From Pseudosporangium ferrugineum (GTDB lineage Bacteria; Actinomycetota; Actinomycetes; Mycobacteriales; Micromonosporaceae), in assembly GCF_003002065.1 (NCBI RefSeq), contig NZ_PVZG01000004.1, positions 1-64,000 of the forward strand: 64,000 bases of DNA, read 5' to 3'. Shown one piece after another: positions 44,080-53,360 of the stretch; within the stretch, counting starts at the first letter, position 1, and every line of letters begins with the position of its first letter. The notes under the pieces were generated by a model. The model saw only the letters and a program-made list of their open reading frames with translations. It did no database searches and was not told the DNA's origin. The translations under genes and the position numbers were made by a program.

Positions 44080-44083
44080 ACGG

Positions 44084-44878
44084 TCAGCACCGGCGGGCCA
44101 CGGCATGCCCGGGCTCGCCGGTCACCGCGCGGCCGGGCGCGTAGTCCACCGGGGTGTAGCCGGCGCCGGTGAGCTCTTCCGCCAGTTCCTCCTCGGTGAA
44201 GCGGTGCAGGAAGTTGGGCGCCAGGTCGTCGCCGAGCTCCACCGGGGGCCGGCGGCGGAGGCGGCGCACCGGGCCGGCGACCGCGGCGACGACGGCGGGG
44301 CGGCGTTCCCCCGCGGACCGGGCCGCGAACGACAGCAGCACCGGGGCGTCCGGCACGAGCACGGCGTGCAGCCCGGCCAGGAAGGACATCCGGCTCCCCC
44401 GCCCGGCCATCAGCATGTACGCGCTCCAGCCCACGACCGCCGCCGCGTACGGACCGCCGCCGGACGGCGCCCGGTCGCGGCCCAGCCGGTCGAGGGTCGC
44501 CTCCCCGGATCCCGTACGCCGCAACAGGTCCCGGCCGGCCTCGACGAGCAGCGGATGACACTCGTAGCCGGCCACCCGGTGCCCCCGCCCGGCCAGCGCC
44601 AGCACCTCCCGCCCGCCACCGGCGCCGAGCACGACGACCGGGCCCGCGGCGGGGAAATGCCGGTCGATCATGCGCCGCTCCCACTCGAACAGGCCGCTCA
44701 GGTTGTACGCGTCGCTGCGGTACGCCGTCCGCCGCCGGTACTCGTCCTGGTCGACGGCGTGCAGGTCGGCCCGGTCGAGCAGGCCCAGCCACAGTCCTGC
44801 GTGGACGGCGTCCCCGGCCCGGCGCGCGGCGTCCCGCCAGCGCTGCCAGCGCGTGTAGGCGCGGGCCTTGGCGCTCAC
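44084..44878 (-). CDS. Class I SAM-dependent methyltransferase
   Basis: 264 residues from GTG 44878, overlapping the M28 gene stop as GTGA. SAM-binding motif VVVLGAGGGREVLALAGRGH near residue 84 and GYECHPLLVEAGRDLL follow a helical N-terminus. Post-motif GWSAYMLMAGRGSRMSFL and VLLSFAAR fit the core strands. Convergent with the nucleotidyltransferase, 4 bp apart. A tailoring role on the peptide is possible but not shown. Confidence 0.8.
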   Translation of the reverse strand: MSAKARAYTRWQRWRDAARRAGDAVHAGLWLGLLDRADLHAVDQDEYRRRTAYRSDAYNLSGLFEWERRMIDRHFPAAGPVVVLGAGGGREVLALAGRGHRVAGYECHPLLVEAGRDLLRRTGSGEATLDRLGRDRAPSGGGPYAAAVVGWSAYMLMAGRGSRMSFLAGLHAVLVPDAPVLLSFAARSAGERRPAVVAAVAGPVRRLRRRPPVELGDDLAPNFLHRFTEEELAEELTGAGYTPVDYAPGRAVTGEPGHAVARRC

Positions 44879-45861
44879 CGGGCGGCCGGCGACGGTGCTG
44901 CCGCGCGTACGAGACCCTCCAGAACGCGCCCGACGGCCGCGAGCGAATCGGCGCTGCACCGCGCCACGGTGTCGTCCACCGTGTGCCGGTACGGGTAACC
45001 CCCGTCGATCAGCACGATGCTCGGCACACCCGCCCGCGCGAGCGGGACGTGGTCGTCGGTGACCCGCCCGCGGGGCCCGTGGAAGTAGCGTTCCAGCCCC
45101 AGCGCGGCGGCGTGCTCGTGCACCTCGTGCCAGAGCCCGGGCGCGTTCGCCACGGACACGGCGTCGGTGGTGCACCGCAGCTCCGCCCCGCCCACCATGT
45201 CGATGACGACGGCGCGGCGCGGACGCCACCGGGCCCCCTCCGGGCTCCGCAGGCTGCGCGCGAACAGCCGGCCGCCGTAGCAGTGTTCGCCGAGGTCCTC
45301 CCCGTCGAGGAAGGCGAGGGCCACGGCCCGCGGGGGCGGCTCGGCGCGCAACACCCGCGCCAGCTCCAGCAGCACGGCCACCCCCGAGCCGCCGTCGTTC
45401 GCGCCCGCGGGCGGCTCACCGCGCCGGGCGGCGACCGGATCGGCGTCGGCGACCGGCCGGGTGTCCCAGTGCGTGGCCAGCAGCAGGTCGGGCGGATGGC
45501 CGGCGGGACCGAAGCGGGCCAGGACGTTGGTCATCGGGTAGCGGCGGCCGGCGCCCGTACCCCGGTCGACCGGCTGCCACCAGTCCTGCACGGCCACCTC
45601 CGCCGCGCAGGCCCGCATCCGGTCGAGGATCAGCCGGCGGGTCGGCGCGCGACCGGCGCCGCCGGGATGCCGCGGGCCCGACGCGCACTGCCGGAGCAGC
45701 AGCTCCCAGGCGAGGCCGGCGTCGAAGCCCGGGGGTCCGGCGGGCGGTTCGCCCCGGGCCGGCACCGAGGCGATCACCGTACGCGGCTGACGCAGCCGGA
45801 GCCGCGCCGCCGCCAGCGCCCGCACCGCCGGACCCCGCAGATTCCGCAATAAACCGGGCAT
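44875..45861 (-). CDS. M28-family zinc enzyme, glutaminyl-peptide cyclotransferase-like
   Basis: 328 residues from ATG 45861; a GTG 9 bp upstream is an alternative start. Metal-binding blocks run in order: LLATHWDTRPVADADP (about 132), GANDGGSGVAVLLELAR (about 152), LAFLDGEDLGE (about 187), IDMVGG and YPYRHTVDD. The HWDTRP and GANDGxSG combination is that of bacterial glutaminyl cyclases rather than ordinary aminopeptidases. These enzymes turn N-terminal Gln into pyroglutamate. The N-terminus is basic, with only a weak hydrophobic stretch, so export is unclear. It is operonic with the methyltransferase. Confidence 0.8.
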   Translation of the reverse strand: MPGLLRNLRGPAVRALAAARLRLRQPRTVIASVPARGEPPAGPPGFDAGLAWELLLRQCASGPRHPGGAGRAPTRRLILDRMRACAAEVAVQDWWQPVDRGTGAGRRYPMTNVLARFGPAGHPPDLLLATHWDTRPVADADPVAARRGEPPAGANDGGSGVAVLLELARVLRAEPPPRAVALAFLDGEDLGEHCYGGRLFARSLRSPEGARWRPRRAVVIDMVGGAELRCTTDAVSVANAPGLWHEVHEHAAALGLERYFHGPRGRVTDDHVPLARAGVPSIVLIDGGYPYRHTVDDTVARCSADSLAAVGRVLEGLVRAAAPSPAAR

Positions 45862-45931
45862 GACCGGCACACTATCGCCGGTTGCCGCGGGCGGCGGGCA
45901 ACCGGCGCCGGGATCAGCCCATCGGGCGCGC

Positions 45932-48900
45932 TCATCCCAGGGGCGAGGCGGCCGGCTCCTCGGCGATGCGGGCGAGCAGCGCGTCGCAGTCGCGCACGCG
46001 GCTCGGCGCCCCGGCGGTCTCGAGCAGGTCCCGCGCGGCTCTGCCGTGGCCGGACGCGGCGTGCCGGTCGCCCATCTCCAGGGCCGCCCGGGCGAGGGCC
46101 AGCAGCGCGTCCGCCTGCACCGTCCGGTACGCCTTGCCGGCCGCGATCCCGTACGCCTCCTGCGCCGTCGCGTACGCCTTTCCCGCCGCCCCCGACAGCA
46201 GGTGCGTCTCGCTGACCCCGACGGCGGCCTGCGCCTCGAAGTAGCGGTAGCCGTACCGGCGGCTGACCGCGAGCGACTCGTCGAAGCGTTCGCGGGCGTC
46301 CGTGACCGCGCGCGAGCCGAGCAGGGCGAACCCGAGCGTGTTCAGGACGCCGGCCTCGGACCGGGCGTCGCCGAGCTCGCGCGCGATGTGCAGCGCCTCC
46401 GCGGCGGTCTCCACCGCGGAGAACCACTCGCCGAGCTGGCGGTACATCTGGCTGAGCTCGTCCAGCACGCACATCTGGCCGGTGCGCGAGCCGGTGGTGC
46501 GGTAGAACCGCAGGGCGGCGTCGAGGTGGTCGCGGGCGGCGTCGAACTCCTCGAGCTGGCGCAGCACCATGCCCAGGTTGCTGCGGTTGACGATCGCGGA
46601 CGGGCGGCGGGCCGCGCCCTGGTTGATCTCCAGCGCGGCCCGGAAGTAGCGGACCGCCTCGGTCAGCTCGCCGCGCTCCTGGCACATCGTGCCGAGGTCG
46701 TTCAGCGTGACCGCGCGGATGTGGGAGAACTCGGGACCGGAGCTGATCTCCAGCGTCTGCCGGTACAGGGCCTCGGCCTCGTCCAGCCGGCCCCTCTCGG
46801 CGTGCACCAGGCCGAGGTTGTGCCGCAGGTACGCCTCCCCGGCGAGCCAGCCGCTGCGGGCGGCGGCGTCCATGCCGCGGGCGTACACCTCGGCGGCGAG
46901 CTCGTGGTGCCCGACCGACCAGTGGGCCTGGCCCAGGGTCTGGTGCATGGCCGCCTGCGCGCGCAGGTCGCCGGCCGCCTCCGCCGCGGCGAGCCCGGCC
47001 CGCCCACCGGCCAGCCAGGCGACGGCGTCGCGGCCGACGAAGAAGTAGCCGCGCAGCTGGTCGGCGAGCTGCCAGGCGCGGGCCCGGTGCGGACCGGCGG
47101 CGGCCTCCTCGATCGCGGCGACGAGGTTGTCCACCTCCTCGTTGAGCCAGGCCATCGCGGCGTCGTCGTCCCGGAACGGCTGGGCGGGCGGCTCGATGTC
47201 GAGGGGCAGGCGCACCATCTCGGCGTACACCAGGCGCATGGCGGCGGCCGTACGGCCCAGGTACCAGGTGAGCAACCGGCCGAACGCCGCGGACCGGTCC
47301 GTTCCGCCCTGCGCCTTCTCCAGGGTCCGGACGGCGTAGAGCCGCAGCAGGTCGTGGTAGCGGTACCGGCCCGAGCCGTCGGCCTGGACGAGGTTGTCGG
47401 CCACCAGCTCGCCCAGGGCCCGCCGGACCAGGCCCTCGTCGGCCGGCAGCAGGGCGGCGACCGCCTCGGCGGAGAACGACGCGCCGGGCACCAGCGCCGC
47501 GTTCCGGAACACCTGGGCGGCCAGCGGCGCCAGCTCGCGGTGGCCCAGCTCGAAGCTGGTCGTCACGGCCACGTCGCCGATGGCGAGCTGGGTGAGCCGG
47601 GACCTTTCGTCGGCGAAGCGGGCGAGCAGGTCGCCGAGTCCCCGGCCGGGCTGCACGGCGAGCCGGCTGGCGTTCACCCGCAGCGCCACCGGTAGCCGCC
47701 CGCACGCGTCGACCAGGGCGCGCGCGTTCGCCGGATCGGCCTCCACCCGGGACCGGCCGATCCGGGCCGCGAGCATGCCGAGGGCCTCCTCCACCCCGGG
47801 CACCGGCAGGTCGAGCAGCGAGGCGCCGTCGAGCTCGGCGCAGCGGTTGCGGCTGGTGACCAGCACCGCGCTGGCGCCCGGGCCGGGCAGCAGCCGGCGG
47901 ACCTACGCGGCGTTGCGGGCGTTGTCGAGGATGACCAGGACCCGGCGGTCGCTGAGCACGCTGCGGTACAGCGCCGCCGCCTCGTCGGCGTCGGCCGGGA
48001 TCGCGCGGCCCCTCGACGCCCCGCGCGCGCAGCAGCCGGGCCAGGGCGTACGCGACGCCGACCGGCCGCTCGTCGGCGCCGCGCAGGTCGAGGTAGACCT
48101 GCCCGTCGGGGAATTCCGCCCGCACCGACCGGGCGGCCTGCAACGCCAGGCTGGTCTTGCCGACCCCGGCCATCCCGGAGATCACGCACACCACCATGGG
48201 CGGCGTGCCCGGTCCGTGGGTCGGGTAGCGCAGCGCCCGTTCGACCCGGTGCAGTTCCTCCTCGCGGCCGGTGAAGTCGAGCGGCGGCGCGGGCGCCTGC
48301 CAGGGCCGGGCGGGGCCGGCGCTGACCCGCTCCCGCGGCGTCCACCGGCCGGTGAGGACCTGCTGCCGCGCCTCGGCGAGCTCCGGGCCGGGGTCGATGC
48401 CCAGCTCGTCGGCGAGCCGCCGGCGCACGCTGTCGTACGCCTCGAGCGCGGCGGCCTGCTGCCCCGAGCCGGCGAGCGCGACCACCAGCTGGGCGTGCAA
48501 CGACTCGTGCCAGGGGTGCCGGGCCGCGAGCGGGCGCAGCCGCGGCAGCACGTGTGACGCCCGGCGCAGCGTCCGGCTGAGCCGCGCCAGCCGGATCGTC
48601 GCCTCGACGCGCTCGTCGGCCAGCGCGGTGACCAGCGGATCGTCGTCCAGTTCGGGCACGTCCTCGACGGCCTGGTCGCCGCGCCACCGGTCCAGGGCGT
48701 CGTCGAGCAGGTCGAAGGCGCGCTGCGGGGCCAGGCCGGGCAGGCGGGCCTCGGCCAGCCGCGCCCGGTACGCCACCAGGTCCAGCTGCTCCTCGCCGAC
48801 CCGCAGCCGGTAGCCGCCCGGCACGAGTTCGGGGCGCGCCTGCGGGCTGAGCACCCGGCGCAGCCGGCTGACGTGGGTCTGCACCACGTTCGCCGCGGAC

Positions 48901-49331
48901 GGCGGCGCGTCGTCGCCCCACAGCAGCGCGATGAGCTCCTCCGGGCTGACCGGCCGGTCCGGCGTCAGCGCGAGCCGGGCGAGCACGATCCGGTGCCGCC
49001 CCGAGCCCAGCGTCACCGGCTCGCCCGCGCGGGTGACGGTGAGCGGGCCCAGCACCCCCAGGTGCACCGGACCGGACGGCGCCTCCGCCCGCCGCGGCCG
49101 GCGGTGCGCGAGTTGCTGCAGTTCGGCGCGGTGCCGCGGGCTGAGCCCCAGCACGGTGGCGAGCGCCTGCACCGAGCTCGCCCGGGGCTGGCTGCTGCGG
49201 CCCTGTTCCAGGTCGCGGACGGTGCCGACGCCGACGCCGGCCCGCACGGCGAGCTGCTGCTGGGTGAGGCCGAGCCGGACGCGCGCGTCCCGCAACAGCA
49301 CCCCGATTTCCGATTCCCCGTGATCATCCAT
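45932..49331 (-). pseudogene. SARP/AfsR-like regulator disrupted by a frameshift and an in-frame TAG
   Basis: From ATG 49331 (MDDHGESEIGVLLRDARVRL): an XRE-type HTH (about 8-63), an OmpR-like winged helix (HLGVLGPLTVTRAGEPVTLG), a BTAD helical domain, and an NB-ARC ATPase with Walker A SGMAGVGKTSLALQAA. Near 48010 one extra G in a GGGG run shifts the frame; deleting it restores VEGRAIPADADEAAALYRSVL and VLVILDNARNAA. A TAG follows at 47903-47905, where homologues usually have Gln, and then VRRLLPGPGASAVLVTSRNR continues through NB-ARC and many TPRs to 45932. Two separate lesions suggest a pseudogene or local sequence error. If intact it would be about 1,130 residues and a cluster activator, with the RiPP genes downstream as candidate targets. 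Confidence 0.82.
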
Positions 49332-49486
49332 GCTGCCGTGACCGCCTTCGACGTAGCCGGGCGGCGTCAGATTAGTACGGATCGAGTACGGGCGTTGTCC
49401 CTCCAGCCGGGCGCCAGCCGGGGTTCGCACACTTCCCGTCAGGCGGCGCCGTTCCGGCCGCGTACACCACGGGGAGGACCTCCATA

Positions 49487-50824
49487 ATGCACGCTCGACC
49501 CCTTGCCCGCCCGGTACGGCGACTCGCCGCCGGGCTCGTCCTGCCGCTGGCGCTGCTCGCCGGCCCGGCATTGTCCACACCGGCCCTGGCGGCCCCGCAG
49601 CCCGCCGCGGCCGGTGACGTGGCGAAGCCGGAGTCGCCCGGCAACCCGCCCCTGCCGTTCTATCCGAACCTGCCCCCGCAGCCGAACCGGAGCGCCCTGG
49701 CGGCGGTGAGCACGACGCCGCTCCCGTGCGACAACAACGGCTCGGACCGCAACATGTCGCGGGCGCAGGCGCTGACCCGGGCCCGGAGCTGGCTGAGCGT
49801 CGGGATCCCGTACAGCCAGAACCGCTGTTACCGCAACCAGTACGGCGACTACCGCACGGACTGCTCGGGCTTCGTCTCGATGGCGTGGGGCCTCGGCGGC
49901 TCGGGCAGCGCCTTCTGGACCGGCAACCTGATGGACCGGGCGTACTCGATCTCCCGTGGCTCGCTGAAGCAGGGCGACGCGCTGCTGCGGCACACCGGCG
50001 ACCCGGACGAGAACCACGTGGCGCTCTTCGTCCGCTGGGCGGATTCGGCGCACACCCAGCCCGTCGTGATCGAGCAGACCGGCAGCCGCGACACCGTACA
50101 GAGCACCTGGTCGCAGTCGTACGCCGGGCAGTACAACCCGATCCGCTACGACAACATCGTCGACGACGAGCGCCCGGCCGCCCCCGCTCTGGCGTACGAC
50201 CAGGGTGACGGTTCCATGCGCATCTACCGCTGGTCCTCGACCGGTGACGAGTTCGACCGGGCCAGTGACTACGACTCCGGAGCGTTCACCCTCAGCAGCG
50301 TCGACGACCGCACAGCCTCCGGCGACGTCGACGGAGACGGCGACAGCGACATCGTCATGGCCTACCAGAACACCGACGGCACCTGGGCGTTGCACGTCTT
50401 CCGCAACGGCAACTCCTGGGCCGGCACCTGGTACACCGGCGGAAACATGAACCTCGACCGCGTCGCCGGCCGCCTCGTCCTCGGCGACTACAACGGCGAC
50501 GGCCGCGCCGAACCCGCCCTCGTCTACGACCAAGGCGACGGCACCATGCGCATCTACCGCTGGACCTCCACCGGCACCACCTTCAACCGCGCCACCGACT
50601 ACGAATCCGGCGCGTTCTCCCTCGCCAACGTCGACGACCGCGTCGCCGCCGGAGACGTCGACGGCGACGGCAAAGACGACATCGTCATGGCCTACCAAAA
50701 CGACACCAACAGCTGGACCCTGCACACCTTCCGCAACGGCAGCAGCTGGTCAGGAGTCTGGTACACCGGCGGCACCATGAACCTCGACCGCGTCGACGGC
50801 CGCCTCGTTCTCGGCAACTGGTGA
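49487..50824 (+). CDS. Secreted NlpC/P60-like peptidase with two 110-residue beta repeats
   Basis: 445 residues; ATG 49487 with GGGGAGGA upstream. Signal peptide 1-36 ends near ALAAPQ, followed by a Pro-rich linker. The peptidase-like part has DCSGFVSMAWGLGG with Cys near residue 125, and ENHVALFVRW with His near 177, the order of NlpC/P60 enzymes. The C-terminus is two copies of a 110-residue module (YDQGDGxMRIYRW, GDVDGDGxxDIVMAYQN and WYTGGxMNLDRV), similar to VCBS/FG-GAP domains that bind calcium or glycans. Likely acts on cell-wall peptides or a host/competitor wall; the substrate is unknown. Confidence 0.8.
   Translation: MHARPLARPVRRLAAGLVLPLALLAGPALSTPALAAPQPAAAGDVAKPESPGNPPLPFYPNLPPQPNRSALAAVSTTPLPCDNNGSDRNMSRAQALTRARSWLSVGIPYSQNRCYRNQYGDYRTDCSGFVSMAWGLGGSGSAFWTGNLMDRAYSISRGSLKQGDALLRHTGDPDENHVALFVRWADSAHTQPVVIEQTGSRDTVQSTWSQSYAGQYNPIRYDNIVDDERPAAPALAYDQGDGSMRIYRWSSTGDEFDRASDYDSGAFTLSSVDDRTASGDVDGDGDSDIVMAYQNTDGTWALHVFRNGNSWAGTWYTGGNMNLDRVAGRLVLGDYNGDGRAEPALVYDQGDGTMRIYRWTSTGTTFNRATDYESGAFSLANVDDRVAAGDVDGDGKDDIVMAYQNDTNSWTLHTFRNGSSWSGVWYTGGTMNLDRVDGRLVLGNW
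50186..50824 (+). repeat. 330-bp tandem repeat coding the NlpC protein C-terminus
   Basis: Copies start near 50186 and 50516. Long identical words are shared at DNA level (for example ACATCGTCATGGCCTACCA). This is a recent in-frame domain duplication. Confidence 0.8.
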
Positions 50825-50828
50825 CCCG

Positions 50829-51752
50829 ATGCGCAATCTGCGGGCCCTCCTCGCCCTGTTCTCCACGCTGGCACTGGCACCGGCGACCGCCGCGATGGCG
50901 GACGACCCGCCGGGCGGCCGCCGCAACTTCGTGGTGGCGCTGATGCGCAACGTCGGCACCGAGTCGTTCGTCCGCCTGGCCCAGTACAGCCTGCGGGCCG
51001 ACGGCACGGTCCGCGCCGACTACTGGGCCTGGAACGCGCAGACCGCGCAGCTGCGGGCCGACGCCGGATACAGCACCGCCGACTGCGCGCGCACCTGCCG
51101 GGTGTACACGTCGGAGGGCTTCCAGGACGACCCGGCGAGGATGTTCGGCCGGTGGACCGTCACCGGCAACAACCTCGGCATCACCTGGGACGCGAACGGC
51201 GAGGCCGAGCGGTGGACGCTGGCGAACCACGCGGGGGCCAGCCGGGTGTCGCTCGCCAGCCACCCCCGGGCCACCGTCGGGTACGGGTGGGGCAGCACCT
51301 TCGGCTTCACCGGCGGCGTGCCGATGCAGACGATCCACGACCTGCACGGGCGCTACGACGGGCCGTACTCGCAGAACGCGTGGGGCGAGCAGACGGCCGG
51401 CACCACCACGCTGGTGATCCACGCGAACGACGCCAACGTGCCCGACCGTACGTGCAGCGGCACCTGCCTGAACGAGTCGACGTACAACGGCACGGCGTTG
51501 TCGAACAAGGTGTACCTCGCCGGCTCCGGCACCGACCGCAAGGTGTTCTACAACCACCAGCTGGCAGAGGTGGACGCGACACCCTGCATCGGCGGCAACA
51601 CCGCCGGGTACGCCGGCCACCTGAAGCCGTCGCTGTCGATCATCGACGACGCGGGACGGTTCCGCGGCCTGCTGTCGGTGCAGGCGGTGACGTACAACCA
51701 GACCGCGCCGGGGAACATTCTCGGGATCTACGACCAGAACGATCTGGTCTAG
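50829..51752 (+). CDS. Secreted protein of unknown function
   Basis: 307 residues; ATG 50829, only 4 bp after the NlpC-like stop, so probably co-translated. Signal peptide 1-24 (LLALFSTLALAPATAAMA). Mature part is rich in Trp, Tyr and Gly with beta character. It has several Cys pairs (ADCARTC and RTCSGTC) suggesting disulfides, and His-containing stretches IHDLHGRYDG and FYNHQLAEVD. I do not recognise the family. Position suggests it works with the NlpC-like protein outside the cell. Confidence 0.75.
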   Translation: MRNLRALLALFSTLALAPATAAMADDPPGGRRNFVVALMRNVGTESFVRLAQYSLRADGTVRADYWAWNAQTAQLRADAGYSTADCARTCRVYTSEGFQDDPARMFGRWTVTGNNLGITWDANGEAERWTLANHAGASRVSLASHPRATVGYGWGSTFGFTGGVPMQTIHDLHGRYDGPYSQNAWGEQTAGTTTLVIHANDANVPDRTCSGTCLNESTYNGTALSNKVYLAGSGTDRKVFYNHQLAEVDATPCIGGNTAGYAGHLKPSLSIIDDAGRFRGLLSVQAVTYNQTAPGNILGIYDQNDLV

Positions 51753-51893
51753 AACGGGGGATCTCGTCACCGGCCGCTCACCTGGGGAGCGGCCGGTGAC
51801 GACGCGTGTGCGACCACGTACGCCGGGGCAGAGTTCGCGGCCCCTACCGGCAACTTCTCGACAATGGACTCCACCGCCGGATTCGATTGATCG

Positions 51894-53360
51894 ATGGCAT
51901 CGACCGCACATCGCATCCGGGCCATCCAGGCGCTCGGCGCGTTCCGGCGCGACGCCCTCGGGTTGTTCGAGGACGTCGCCCGGGTGCCCGGCGGCATCGC
52001 CGTCACCCGGGCCTTCGGCCGTGAGCTGGTCTTCATCACGCACCCCGACCACGTGGTGCACGTGCTGCGGGACAACCACCGCAACTACAGCAAGGACGCG
52101 CCCATCTACCGGGTCGCCCGCCCGTTCCTGGGCAACGGCCTGACCGTCTCGCCGGGCGGCGACGATTGGCTGCACCGCCGCCGGCTGGTGCAGCCGGCGT
52201 TCTCGCGGGCGGCCCTGACCGGCGCCGCCCGCATCACCGAGGACTGCCTGGCCGACGTGGCCGGGCACTGGACCGCGACGGCCCTCGCAAAGGGCACGGC
52301 GGACGCGACCGGCCTCGCAAAGGGCACGGTGGACGCGACCGGCCTCGCAAAGGGCACGGTGGACGCGACCGGCCTCGCAAAGGGCACGGTGGACGCGACC
52401 GGCCTCGCCGAGGGCACGGTGGACGCGACCGGCCTCGCCGAGGGCACGGTGGACGCGACCGCCGAGATGGCGACCCTGTCGATGCGCCTGGCGTGCCGCA
52501 TCCTGTTCGGCGCGGAGCTGGACGAGCGGACCGCCGAGGTGGCGGCCGACCTGCGGCTCGTCTGCGACCACGTGGCGGCGTTCCTGGCCCGGCCGTTCCC
52601 GCCGCTGGTCGTGCCGACCCCGGCCGACCGCCGCTTCCGGGCCGCCATGCGCCGGATCCGCGCGACGATCGCCGCCCTGGTCGCGGAGCCGCGGACCGAG
52701 CTGATCGCCGGGCTGGTCGCGGACGGGGAGTCCGGCGGCTCCACCCGCGAGCAGGTCGCCGACGAACTGCTCGGGCTGTTCTTCGCCGGGCACGAGACGC
52801 AGGGGCACACGCTCGCCTGGTGCTGGCAGCTGCTCGCCACCCATCCCGCCGCGCAGGCCACGCTGCACGACGAGCTGGAGGCCGTCCTCGGCGGGCGGCC
52901 TCCGGCGCTCGAGGACCTGCCGTCGCTGCCGTACACGCGCCAGGTGGTCGACGAGGCCATGCGGCTCTACCCGGTCGTGTGGATCATGATGCGGCGGGCG
53001 ATCGGGGCGGACACGATCGGCGGTCACCCCATCGCCGCGGGGTCCCTGGTCGCGTGGAGCCCGTACGCCGGCAACCGCCACCCCGACGTCTGGAAGCGGC
53101 CCGGCGACTTCTGGCCCGGACGCTTCGACGACCCCGGCGGCACCGGGGCCGCGTACCACCGGCACTCGCTGGCGCCGTTCGGGATCGGCCCCCGGTCCTG
53201 TCCCGGGTCGAACCTCGCCCTGAACCAGGCCTGCCTGACGATCGCCACGCTCGCCCAGCGCTGCCGGGTGGCGCCGGTGCACGACGGTCCCGTGGGTGCC
53301 GACCCGTCGCTCACCCTGCGCCCCGCCGAGGCCCTGCGACTGCGTCTGACCTCCTGGTGA
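51894..53360 (+). CDS. Cytochrome P450 with an internal 60-residue repeat insert
   Basis: 488 residues; ATG 51894, no clear ribosome binding site. P450 hallmarks are complete: WLHRRRLVQPAFSR, I-helix FFAGHETQGHTLAW, ExxR in DEAMRLYP, FWPGRF, and heme loop FGIGPRSCPGSN. Between GHWTATA and AEMATLSMRLACRILFG sits a six-fold repeat of a decapeptide like GLAKGTVDAT (about residues 130-189), which normal P450s lack. The insert falls near helix D on the surface, so activity could survive. No ferredoxin gene is nearby. Its stop overlaps the carotenoid oxygenase start as GTGA. Confidence 0.88.
   Translation: MASTAHRIRAIQALGAFRRDALGLFEDVARVPGGIAVTRAFGRELVFITHPDHVVHVLRDNHRNYSKDAPIYRVARPFLGNGLTVSPGGDDWLHRRRLVQPAFSRAALTGAARITEDCLADVAGHWTATALAKGTADATGLAKGTVDATGLAKGTVDATGLAKGTVDATGLAEGTVDATGLAEGTVDATAEMATLSMRLACRILFGAELDERTAEVAADLRLVCDHVAAFLARPFPPLVVPTPADRRFRAAMRRIRATIAALVAEPRTELIAGLVADGESGGSTREQVADELLGLFFAGHETQGHTLAWCWQLLATHPAAQATLHDELEAVLGGRPPALEDLPSLPYTRQVVDEAMRLYPVVWIMMRRAIGADTIGGHPIAAGSLVAWSPYAGNRHPDVWKRPGDFWPGRFDDPGGTGAAYHRHSLAPFGIGPRSCPGSNLALNQACLTIATLAQRCRVAPVHDGPVGADPSLTLRPAEALRLRLTSW
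52281..52460 (+). repeat. Six-copy 30-bp minisatellite inside the P450 gene
   Basis: Units begin at 52281, 52311, 52341, 52371, 52401 and 52431. Units 2-4 are identical; units 5 and 6 differ only by CAA to CCG at the join, and unit 1 by two bases. Shared core: AGGGCACGGTGGACGCGACC. The period keeps the frame, so copy number can vary without breaking the enzyme. Confidence 0.95.

Noticed and set aside
44084-45861. Lasso B2 protease or cyclase
   Set aside because: The M28 and methyltransferase motifs are clear; no transglutaminase Cys-His-Asp set or asparagine-synthetase PP-loop is present in any gene of the window.
52281-52460. CRISPR array
   Set aside because: Contiguous 30-bp units with no spacers, in frame inside a P450 gene; a minisatellite.
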